Assembly (NCBI GenBank): GCA_009760885.1
Contig: CM019713.1
Location: 80,616,486-80,680,485 of the forward strand
Length of the DNA stretch: 64,000 nucleotides
Source of the DNA: Achatina immaculata
Taxonomy: Eukaryota; Mollusca; Gastropoda; Stylommatophora; Achatinidae
Direction: 5' to 3'
Part shown: positions 46,516 through 56,469 of the stretch, in pieces
Numbering within the stretch: the stretch's first letter is position 1
Layout of the letters: each line of letters begins with the position of its first letter
The notes under the pieces: model-generated
The model's input: the letters and a program-made list of their open reading frames with translations, nothing else
What the model was told of the DNA's origin: nothing
Database searches by the model: none
Made by a program: the position numbers and the translations under genes

Positions 46516-46737
46516 TCTGTCACAGTTATTATTTTTTTTAACCTTAATTGGTATTTATACAGTTTTCATGGCATGATTAAAAGTACGGAACTTGTGAAAT
46601 AAAACTATAAAATATAAAATATGATAAGGATGAAATAATTTAATATTTGTTTAATTTAACATCCAGGTTCATGCGGGTAAATTTGTTTCAAATAATTTGT
46701 TTATAAATTTGCTGCTTCAGTTCTATACAAATAAAAT

Positions 46738-47844
46738 TTATGAAATAGTGCACCCTCCTTTCTTATTCTGATTCCTCATCTCTTCTCTCTGCATTTCGAG
46801 TAATCTCATCTGTGCTTCATGTTGCGTTTGAACAAGGTATGTTAAAAAAGCAGTCAACGCCTTGTCAGTTCCGGCTGTAGTTCGGGCATTTTTATTCTCT
46901 GGTTCCTGCAGGACTTGAATAGACTGGTCTATGACTTTGTCGAAATTCTGAACCGTTTGATTCAGAGATTTCAGGACGTCCGTGTCTCTGTCTTCCCTGT
47001 CCATCTCACTCTTCAAAGCGATGACATCCACCTTCAAAGCTTTCATCTTTCCAAGCATAATCTCGGGAGATTCTTCTGCGTTCTTGATCTCTGTCAGTTT
47101 CTTGATAACATTCTCGATTTTAGGCTCAAAGTTTGCCTTCAGTTGGACTATTCCAGCACGTACAATGAGAGTTTCTCTGCTCATTTTCCACTTGTCAAAC
47201 TCTTTATTTGTGTATCTGTTTCTGACAGTACTAACAAGGGACAGAAATTTCTCTACGGCTTGAGTTTTCTTTTCGCCGTCAGACAGATTGTAAAATAGAA
47301 CAACTCGTCTAGCGCATTCTTCAAACAAATAACCAAATGTTCCATCTTGTTCCTCGCACCATTTCTCAAAACTTTCGTACTTTCTTTTCTTGGCCTTTAA
47401 ATCAAAACCTTCACCGTTAGTAACAATGATCACACAGTGGTTCTTAATAAAGTCTTCTCCAAAAATCTTTCTTAACTGGTTCACGGCTTCTATTTCTTCA
47501 GCTGTCATTCGTGTTGGATACATAAATACAAGAACTAGGGCATGGAAACCATTAGGACAATGAAGAAAACTCTCAGACAGTTTCTCTACGGCAAATTCTA
47601 CCATCTTTTTGCTGTCATTTGAACATTTTGTATCAAAGACTCCTGGTGTATCTATAACCTTTAACATCCAGTTTCCTCTTCTCCCATGTCTAACAGATGT
47701 TTCTGCAGTGACAGACTCTCCAGAATCTGAACTTTCAAAAATATCGTCTCCAAGAATTGAATTCCCGGAAGAGCTCTTGCCGTTTCCTGTTTTTCCTACC
47801 AACAGAAGATCTAGTTCTCGGACTTCTGGTATCGGTGCCGCCAT
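46738..47844 (-). CDS. AIG1/GIMAP-family GTPase with C-terminal CaaX box (gene B)
   Basis: A 368-residue protein starting MAAPIPEVREL. The frame is open 17 codons further up, but 'ttccattatgttacag' just before it looks like a 3' splice site, so I place the start at 47844. G1 is 'GKTGNGKSSSG' (17-27), G3 'DTPG' (65-68), the AIG1 box 'YPTRMTAEEIEAVNQLRKIF' (109-128), G4 'TNGE' (142-145) and 'RVVLFYNL' the G5-like end. A long charged, probably coiled-coil tail follows. It ends KKGGCTIS. Cys-Thr-Ile-Ser is a CaaX box of the type used by farnesyltransferase, implying lipid anchoring to a membrane. Vertebrate GIMAPs that sit on membranes mostly use hydrophobic tails. Its 3' half has been copied downstream at 45340. 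Confidence 0.9.
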   Translation of the reverse strand: MAAPIPEVRELDLLLVGKTGNGKSSSGNSILGDDIFESSDSGESVTAETSVRHGRRGNWMLKVIDTPGVFDTKCSNDSKKMVEFAVEKLSESFLHCPNGFHALVLVFMYPTRMTAEEIEAVNQLRKIFGEDFIKNHCVIIVTNGEGFDLKAKKRKYESFEKWCEEQDGTFGYLFEECARRVVLFYNLSDGEKKTQAVEKFLSLVSTVRNRYTNKEFDKWKMSRETLIVRAGIVQLKANFEPKIENVIKKLTEIKNAEESPEIMLGKMKALKVDVIALKSEMDREDRDTDVLKSLNQTVQNFDKVIDQSIQVLQEPENKNARTTAGTDKALTAFLTYLVQTQHEAQMRLLEMQREEMRNQNKKGGCTIS

Positions 47845-49837
47845 TTTGTCTTGGTCTTTATGTCCTTTATCTGTAACATAATGGAAATCTTTCACTGAGG
47901 AAACGGCGATGATTTAATCTTTATTATCTGCGTTCAGAAGAGGAGCAGAAATAGTGCATTCTAGATCTAAAATTTAGCATTTCGTAAAGTCTTTTATGCC
48001 GAGTATCAGAAAATACAGTTAGAAAATGAGAATGTGGATACATATGATTTTACTAAAGCTTGAAATTGAAAGGTTTACGATAACCACAAAATGTGACCAA
48101 GATTAAATGCTCATTCGTTCTCGCTGACAATAACTGACAGAAAACGTCACTTTCACGTCTGATAAAAGAAGATTCTAGACTAATTTGATACTTGGGACAC
48201 TAAGTTGATAACAAACTCATCACGTGCAACATTACAAAGTAAAGTCTTTAATAAATTAGTCTTTACAGTTGGTAATGTAAGAAGTTAAACCTGACAGAAA
48301 AGACACCTCCCTACAAGATACTGAGAGGTAGTGTCTAGAAATTACTCGTGTCATGTTCTTTATTCAGAATACAACAAGAAGTGCACATTTCACAGTTATA
48401 AAGTTATGAATACATGAAGAAATAATGTCTGGGATTGGATCACAATGTTGTTGTATTGTGAACATAATGCTCACTAGTGGACGCTATCAACTTCAATAAT
48501 GTGACAAACAAGAAACACGTTCTTGACGTGTAATTTACACACTTCTCTTCATGTTACTGTTCATATGCAGTCTCCTGTTGACCATTTTGTGATCTGTTTC
48601 TGCTAGAATTTTTCAGCATTTATTTCTTTCTCTAGACATTAGTGAAAGTTGATATTTAGAATTGTATGTTCACTGTAAGGCAAGGGATCAGCATGATATT
48701 TCGTTGTTCTTGTTTTTTTTTATCCTTGTAACTCGATGTCAGACTGTGCTTCATCACTAATCACACTATGTTTTCATTGTTCTCTGAACACGCTGTTAAT
48801 TTGCTTATAGCTAGCCCCTAATCTTTCTCCCTCACTAAATGCTACTATTTGCTTGATCACTACACTGGGTAACTCCTTCTTACAGCTACATTCTTTCGCA
48901 AACATAGAATTATTACTGGACTATAAAATTTACATAATCAAGCCAAACCACCTTCTTTTCTCCTTCTCGTTCTAGCACCGATGTCAGATGATTTTGTTTC
49001 CTATTCTAGTAACTGGTTCATGTAACTATAATGATCCATTACAAGATTTCAGACTGATAAAACAGACTTTATTTTGAAGTGAGAAATGAACAACTAGCTC
49101 TGAACATTATCGTGAATGAACTCTGTCCTTCAAATCTTATCCAGGCACGTCCGATGTACATACAATCATCGACATAACTTTATAAATCATATTTCATTTG
49201 CATTATTATCACTAATGTAAAATTATGCGTTCTTATAATTGATACACTCAAGATTATGATATTAAGTGAATTATTCTCAACGTTTTCTTATTATATAGTA
49301 GCACAAATAACACAGGCCAACAATAAAAAATAAAACTTTTAACACAAATGTAGCTGTTAGTTATGTATTTTCATGTGCTGAATAAAAAAAAACACTCTTT
49401 CTCATATACTGCATACCGTTTTTTATAACCAATTCATAAATTCTGTATAGTCGATATTTTCAAGTTCTTTATATTTTATTATTTTCATCGGCAAATTACA
49501 ATATAAGATGAATAGTCATCATTTAAGTTTTCACTTGTATTGAGAAAAATGAATAGTCGAGATTTTATGAACGGCCCAGACAATGTTTGTTACATCTGCG
49601 AAGAGTTTATGACAAAAACAATCACAGAGACATTGCTTTGTTTTTTAAAAATGTGTACCACGTTTATTTTAAAGCGAAATTTTGAGATCAAGACAAATAA
49701 AGAGATCTACACAAAGTATTATATTTGTGTAGAGAATGTAAGAAGGCGGTATAATGGAAGAACAAAAACATTCAGGTTTGGTGTTCCAATGATAGAAAAA
49801 TTAAGTGAGGACTGTTATTTTACAGCTGTGATATTAA
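47845..49837. other. Unassigned sequence upstream of GIMAP gene B
   Basis: About 2 kb of AT-rich DNA. It should hold the gene's 5' intron, first exon and promoter, but none can be placed with confidence. The 131-codon frame at 49540 has no known domain apart from its end, which runs into the RTE relic. Confidence 0.4.
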
Positions 49838-50625
49838 GGCAAGGATTATATCTTAATGCGAAGAAAACTAAACTGATGATATCTTACAAAAATAAGGCAG
49901 CTGAAATATGTAAAGTAAGTAAAGTAAAATACTAATCATGTCATGGCTTAGAAGCACATAGGGATATGGTGTTAGTGCCCATAATTACCACATATGTAAC
50001 AATGAGGAAAAATTGGAACAGGTGGAGAGTTTTGAATATCTTGGATCATTACTAACTAATAATGGAGATACAATGAGGGAAAAAATTTTATAAAATGAGA
50101 TATCTATCGCTCTTCAAAAAGTAAACATCTAAAGAAGCTGTGAATAGGAACAGACAGAACTACAAAAATACGATTTTTAAGAGCATACATCTTTCTCATC
50201 GCATCATATGCCTGTGAGACCTGGACACTTGACATAACAGCTGATAAGCACATAAATGTCACTGAATGTAAATGCTACAGAAGAGTTCTTCAAATATTAT
50301 GGACACACAAAAGAATAAACATATCCAAACTACCAGAACTTCATATTGAAGAAGGCTAGGCTGGCTAGTAAAGAGGATTAAATAGAGAAAACTTAATATT
50401 TTGGACATATTAAACATCATGATTATCTAGAGAAGACTGTCTTGGAAGGGTACATAATAGGAACAAGAAAGAAAGGAAGACCAAGACGAAGATGGTTACA
50501 AGACATCTTTGATGATCTGCAAATGGATGCATCAGCAGCAGGTCATCTTGCTCACAACCGAGAGGCCTACACGAGTGTTGTTAGGGAGGCAAAGTTCTGC
50601 AAGGGACATGCATATGACTGATTGA
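49838..50625 (+). pseudogene. Alpha-family RTE relic, split by a SINE
   Basis: It starts near 'YLNAKKTKLMI' and continues after the SINE with 'EKLEQVESFEYLGSLLTNNG', 'TDRTTKIRFLRAYIFLIAS', 'YACETWTLD' and 'GTRKKGRPRRRWLQDI', ending near 'gggacatgcatatgactga'. Stops and frameshifts abound. It is the alpha copy with the longest recognisable stretch. Confidence 0.82.
49915..49991 (-). mobile_element. SINE-like retroposon, inverted short copy inside an RTE
   Basis: Reverse complement of the 3' part of the 6461 element ('gggcactaacaccatatccc') with a TTTACTT tail. It is bracketed by 'atatgtaa' at 49907-49914 and 49992-49999. Confidence 0.82.
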
Positions 50626-51184
50626 CTGATATTAAGTGCTACAGGTCTAAGAATACGAAACTTTTTGTGTATCCATCAGCTCTAAGACCTCGTGGTTCCT
50701 CTTATGCCTGAGAGTTTGGAAGATTCTTCTACTAGTTATTCTGATTCTTGTATTTGAGAATTTTGAAGAATCTTCTACTGGTTCTTCTGATTCTTGTAAA
50801 TGGGAGTTTGGAAGCTTGTAAAACTTGTAGGTGGATAGTTTAAATTTTATAACTAGTGAAGGAGGGGGAATATTTTAACCAGATGTTAGAGACCAACAAT
50901 CCCTTGACAATGTCCTGCCGTAATCGAGGTCAATCCAGCCCCCCCCCCACCTCCCCAACGAACCCAAGTTCTCCCCTGCCTGGTATATTGTATGCTAATT
51001 AGCATAAATCCTGATCATTTAATCATTACACAATACATTGACATGCAGTATAAATCATAGCCAGAAACTAGAGACATAGCATGTTAATCTCACTATACGC
51101 CACAACAACACATACAACTGACATTTACATCAACATGATATCAAGACAGGTGTCATTATAATGATAATTAAGCATAATATCATA
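50626..51184. other. Unassigned sequence with a ~52-bp imperfect repeat at 50705-50835
   Basis: Two and a half imperfect units share 'gaagattcttctactggttc'-like cores. A C-run (50939-50951) follows. No gene recognised. Confidence 0.4.
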
Positions 51185-52702
51185 TACTGTTCATAAAAAG
51201 AAACGTAACTGTACTGTAGTCGTAATTGACACCGAATTTCAAAGGTGTAATTAAATTTTATTTTACGGAATTGTTTCAATCTTGGCATGAAGAAACTTCA
51301 CGACTTTAACAATGAAATGATTTTCATTAAATTTGTTTAGTCTTTTGCAACTGAGGCCTCTGTTTCAGTAAGGTGTATGGCCTTCCCTGGCCTGTATCCA
51401 AGAACGACATCTCTTTGACATGGATCCGACTAGTCTTTGGATCTGTTGTTGTGGGAAGGCTGCCCACTCTTCCTGCAGTGCAAGAGACAACTGTCGTAGA
51501 TTGGTTGGCGCCACGTCTCGCTGGCCGACTTGTCTGTTGAGTTCATCCCATAAGTGTTCTATTGGGCTCATGTCTGATGACATGGATGGCCACGGAATGG
51601 TCTGGACAATGTTGTCAGCGAAGAACTGGGTGGTGTGTTATGCCACATGACGTCGAGCGTTCTCTTGTTGAAAAATCGACCCTGGTGCAGCCAGAAATGG
51701 AAGGACATGAGGATGAAGAATTCCAGCGACGTATGGTTGGGCATTCAGGGGTCCTTCAATTTGCACTAGGTCACCTCTTACCATGAAGTTGATAGGCCCC
51801 AAACCAGTACACATCCACCATCATGTGGAGGAGCCTCATCCACGTAGTTCTGGGGGTAGGGTTCATGGACTCTGTGGTAAACACTTCTCCGTCTATCGTG
51901 TCGCTGGAGCAGAAAGAATGATTCATCATTAAACAAACTCTTCTCCAGTCATTCTAAACGGTCCATTGGCGATGTTGGTTCGCCCACTGCATTCGGTTCT
52001 GGCTATGCTGGTTCGTAAGAACATGACCTCTGTAGGGTTTTCTAGCCCAAAGACCAGCGTCGTGCAACCGGTTCCTGACCGTTTGATCTGAAATTCGACG
52101 AGCTGCTGTCATTGACTGGACTGTTGAAGACGCAGATGCAAATCGATTCCTGAGGTGACGCAGCCGTATGAAGCGGTCTTCGGCAGGAGTTGCGACTATG
52201 GGTCTGCCACTGCGCAGCCGGTCTGCAACTGAGCCTGTTTCTTGAAATCGTCTCCAAAGGGGACTAATGGTGCTTCTAACCACATTAAATTGTCTGGCCG
52301 CTACACTTTGTGGCTGTCCAGTCTGTAAACGTCCAATGTTAATGAGTCGTTGTTTTGTAGTGAGATGAGCATTATTTCCGCATTGAATTTATTTGCAAAT
52401 GAATTGATTAGAGGAGCGTCAATCTTTTATGTGCATTCAATAACATGGTCAGTGAGATTTGTGTTCAGTAAGTTTCACGGGATTCTCATGAACCTGTCAT
52501 GAGTTATTGTCACAAAGGCTGCTTTGACTAGTGTCGCTTTTCTGTGCTCATGAATCATCTGCTGAGTTTAATTCAGGTCAGCCCGTGAAGTTGATGTCCA
52601 AGTGAAAGTTTCAGGCAATATTCCCTTGTCTGATCAGCAAACTTCAGTTTAAATCGCAACATCGTATTTGTTGGGTTTATTTATTTCTTTTTTTTAACAG
52701 TA
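51185..52702 (-). mobile_element. Tc1-like transposon, decayed
   Basis: A 1518-bp element with imperfect inverted ends starting 'tactgtt' on both sides, followed by A-rich 'aaaaagaaa'. TA dinucleotides flank it (51183-51184 and 52703-52704). The transposase inside reads on the minus strand and is broken. Confidence 0.85.
51365..52283 (-). pseudogene. Tc1-family transposase (DD34E type), disrupted
   Basis: The N-terminal frame (52283-51954) shows the paired-like DNA-binding region with 'GSVADRLRSGRPIVATPAED' and 'QTVRNRLHDAGLWARKPYRG'. The first catalytic Asp is in 'LFNDESFFLLQRHD'. The second region reads 'QQENARRHVA', with Glu where Asp is expected. The C-terminal frame (51583-51365) has 'SSDMSPIEHLWDELN' with the final Glu. 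Several frameshifts lie between. Size fits the ~340-residue family. Confidence 0.9.
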
Positions 52703-53062
52703 TATGATAATTGTTGTATTATTGAAAACCTTATTGACCTGAGGTCTCGGGCTCTCATGGCCCTACACGTAGCCTGCACTACAAATCTAATTTGCAATGG
52801 CACTTATTACACGCAGCTACCGCAGCCATGACACACCTCTATATAACCGTGTAGCTGCAGCACAAGATCAATCTACATGAAGTATAATAACGAATAAACC
52901 ATGTTACCAATCCAATATACGGATAAGTCACACTGAAATCATACACAGAATTTCCATATCGATACGTACACACAGAACCCACGTCACAGCAAAACTACAT
53001 AAATCTACACCACATGAGGTGGGCACGGGCTGAATATCACTATAATACATCTATAGGCACAA
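52703..53062. other. Unassigned sequence
   Basis: Nothing recognised before the gap. Confidence 0.35.
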
Positions 53063-53162
53063 NNNNNNNNNNNNNNNNNNNNNNNNNNNNNNNNNNNNNN
53101 NNNNNNNNNNNNNNNNNNNNNNNNNNNNNNNNNNNNNNNNNNNNNNNNNNNNNNNNNNNNNN
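53063..53162. other. Assembly gap (100 N)
   Basis: Exactly 100 N at the left edge of the inverted 27-bp minisatellite, likely because the repeat could not be assembled. Confidence 0.99.
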
Positions 53163-55150
53163 TTCTTTTGTGATAAGAGAGTAGATAAGTTCTATTGTGA
53201 TGACGGTGCAGACAGATTCTGCTGTGATAAGGGTGTAGACAAGTTCTACTATGATGAGGACGTAGACAAACTTTTTTATCATGAGGGTGTATAAATTTTC
53301 TTCTGTGACGAAGGTGTAAACAAGCTCTGTTGTGATGAGAGTGTAAACAAGTTCTTTTGTGATACGAATGTTGATAATGTTATGCTGTTATGAGGGTGTA
53401 GACAAGTTCTGTTGTGATTAAGGTGGTGACAGTTTTGTCGTAATTAGAGTGTATACAAGTTATGTTATGATAAGGGTGGTGACAAATTCTGTTATGATAA
53501 GGGTGTAGAATAGGTATATTGTGTATACGATGTAGACACGTTCTGTAGTGATAATGTGTGGACAAGTTCTGTTATAATAAGGGTGTGGACATGTTATGTT
53601 TTATTAAGGGTGCAGACGATTTTTGTTACAAAAAGTGTGGACAAAATCTGTAATGATAAGGGTATAGACTCGTTCTGTTGTGATAAGGGTATAGACAAGT
53701 TCTGTTATGATGATGATGTAGACAAGTTATGTTCTGATAAGGGTGTAGACAAGTTCTGTTATGATGATGATGTAGACAAGTTATGTTCTGATAAGGGTGT
53801 AGATAAGTTATGTTATGATAGGGGTGTTGACAAGATCACTGCAGACCTTGTCTATAAACTTATCACAACAGAATCTGTCTACACCCGTATCACAACAGAA
53901 CTTGTCTACATCCTCATCAAAACAGAACTTGTCTGCACCCTCTTCAGAACAGAACGTTTCTACACACTTATCGCAACATAAATTGTTTACACGTTTATCA
54001 CAACAGAGATTGTATACACCCTTATTACACCAGAACTTGTCTAAACCCTTATCACAAAAGAACTTGGCGCCAACCTCATCGCAACAGAACTTGTCTACAC
54101 CCTCATTACAGAAGAACCTTTCTACATCCTCATCACAACAGTACATGTCTACGGCATCATCACAGCAGAACTTGCTTACACCCTTATCACAAAAGAACTT
54201 GTCTTCACCCTCATCACAACAGAATCTGTCTATACCTTCGACACAACAGAACTTGTCTACGCCCTCATCACAGAAGAACTTGTGTACATCCTCATCACAA
54301 AAGAATCTGTCTACACCATCGTCACATCAGATGTTTACACTCACATCACAGCAGAACTTGTCTACATCCCCATCACAACAAAACCTGTCTACACCATATC
54401 ACAACAGAACATGTCTACACATTATCACATCAGAACATATCTACACTCTTATCACAAGAGAACTTGTGTACATTCTCATCAGAACAGAATGAGTGTGTAG
54501 ACAAGTTATGTTTTGAAATGGGTATAAACGAGCTTTATTTGTGATGCCGGTGTAGACAAGTTCTATTTTGATAATGATGTAGTCAAGTTCTGTTCTGATG
54601 AGGGTATAGACGATCTTTGTTGTGAAGAAAATGCAGATGAACTTTGTTGTTATAAAGGTGTAGATGAGTTATGTTGTGATGAAGGTGTAGACATGTTCTT
54701 CGTTGATAAGCGTGTAGACAAGTTATATTGTGATAAGGGTGAAGACAAGTTCTGATGTGATGAGGATGTGGACAAATTCTGTTGTGATGAGAGTGTGGAC
54801 AAGTTATGTTCTGATAAGAGTTAGACAAGTTCTGTTGTGATGAACGTGTAGACAAGTCTGTTTTGATAACTGTGGAGATAAGGTTTTTTGTGATAAGGGT
54901 GTAGACAAATTCAGTTGTGATAAGGGTGTTGATAGGTTATGTTGTGGTGAGAATGTAAACAAGTTCTGATGTGATGAAGATGCAGACAAGTTCTGCTGTT
55001 ATGAGGATTGAGACACGCTCTGTTGTGATAAGCGTGTAGACAAGTTATGTTGTGATAAGCGTGTAGACAGATTCTGTTGTGATAAGCGTGTAGACAGATT
55101 CTGTTGTGATAAGCGTGTAGACAAGTTATGCTGTGATAAATGTGCATAAA
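53163..55150. repeat. 27-bp minisatellite with two orientation switches, about 70 copies
   Basis: The unit is 'gataagggtgtagacaagtt' plus 'ctgttgt'. Units run forward from 53163 to about 53835, reverse-complement from about 53840 to 54490, and forward again to 55150. Since 27 is a multiple of three, long open frames such as CDKGVDKFC repeats appear on both strands; these are by-products. Adjacent opposite blocks could fold into hairpins of about 650 bp. Confidence 0.93.
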
Positions 55151-55389
55151 ACAGAAGACAGTTTATATGTTTGTGTTTGTGTGCGCAAACACAGTGAACA
55201 CAAAGAAAACACAAGAAAAAAAAATGGTAAAACAGTTTTTTAATGCTATATCTTAGTGTTAATTAGAGCGAAATTTGCAAATGGATGCAACATGTCTGGA
55301 CAAAAGATAAACTGTCAGAGAAATATGAGACCCTTACACCAAAAATCTTCTTAAAGGGAGATAAAAGCAGATGTAGAAGCAGCACATTT

Positions 55390-55575
55390 ATGTCGTTACT
55401 TCCAATGTGCCATCATATTCTTCTAAACAATAAATGTATGTCATTACTTCCAATGTGCTATTAGATTCATCTAAAGAATACATGTATGTCATTACTTCCA
55501 GTGTGCTATTAGATTCTTCTAAACAATACATGTTTGTCATTACTTCCAATGTGCTATTAGATTCTTCTAAACACA
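55390..55575. repeat. 48-bp tandem repeat, about 4 copies
   Basis: Units carry 'tgtcattacttccaatgtgc' and 'tattagattcttctaaacaa'. Confidence 0.9.
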
Positions 55576-56469
55576 GAATTTATAATGCACTTAGAATGCT
55601 GAAACCCCTTACTGAAGAGTTGCTATGATACCATAAAATGGGCTAAAGAAAGAGTGGAGCAATAACAGACCAGATATTCCTGTGATGACTAAAAACTGAG
55701 AAAAGCTGTGAACGTGGCAACAACTGCGTAATACCTTCATTGACTTTAAAATTATGAACAAAACAGCCTACACAGAAAAAGAGTATCTTTAAATTATGCA
55801 AAAATTATGCTATGAAAGCTAATAAATGTAACTACATTATGTTTGGAACAGGAAGTTAATGTAATAGTATATAAAGAGAAACTGATGCCTTGTTTTCTGT
55901 GTTCTTTGACATATACTTGTATAATACGAACAGTAAATGAAAAAAGCATAATATAAGTGCCCTCGCTTTTCCTGAGGTTTAAATGAACTCTCACAAATAT
56001 TTAAAAGTAGGAGCTAGCATAGGAAGTAAGCCTTAGAATCACTGAGGATAGACAGTACAACCATAACGTGAAACGCCTTAGACGGGGATCTTCAACATCC
56101 AGAGATAGACGAAATGAAAATCAGATTAACAGACTTATAATTATCTGAATAACTTTTTACAAATTCTGCAACAAACTAAAGAATACAGATAGGAAATACA
56201 ACAAGCTAAATAATACAGATAGGAAATACATGAGATAAAGTCTACCTTGCTCTACAATATTTAAGTCAATTTCTTTCCCAAGACGACACGATAATCATTT
56301 ATAATAACCTCTGGTCTTTCATGACTTAGAAATATGGAGTACAGTAAAGGAAGAAGTGGAACTCATGTGCTATGAGAACTGAATAATGAGAAGAATAATT
56401 TGCTCTCATCAGGGAATATAATAATCTAGAGAGCCATAACCAAAAGAAACATAAATAGTTTACACACTT
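55576..56469. other. Unassigned AT-rich sequence
   Basis: No gene or repeat recognised. Confidence 0.35.

Noticed and set aside
47845..47895. Upstream Met (MKDFHYV) as start of GIMAP B
   Set aside because: The sequence between reads as the end of an intron with 'ttacag'; the Met at 47844 directly precedes the GTPase domain.
53556..54492. Cys/Asp/Lys-rich repeat proteins (141 and 225 residues)
   Set aside because: They are translations of a 27-bp minisatellite and occur on both strands and in several frames.
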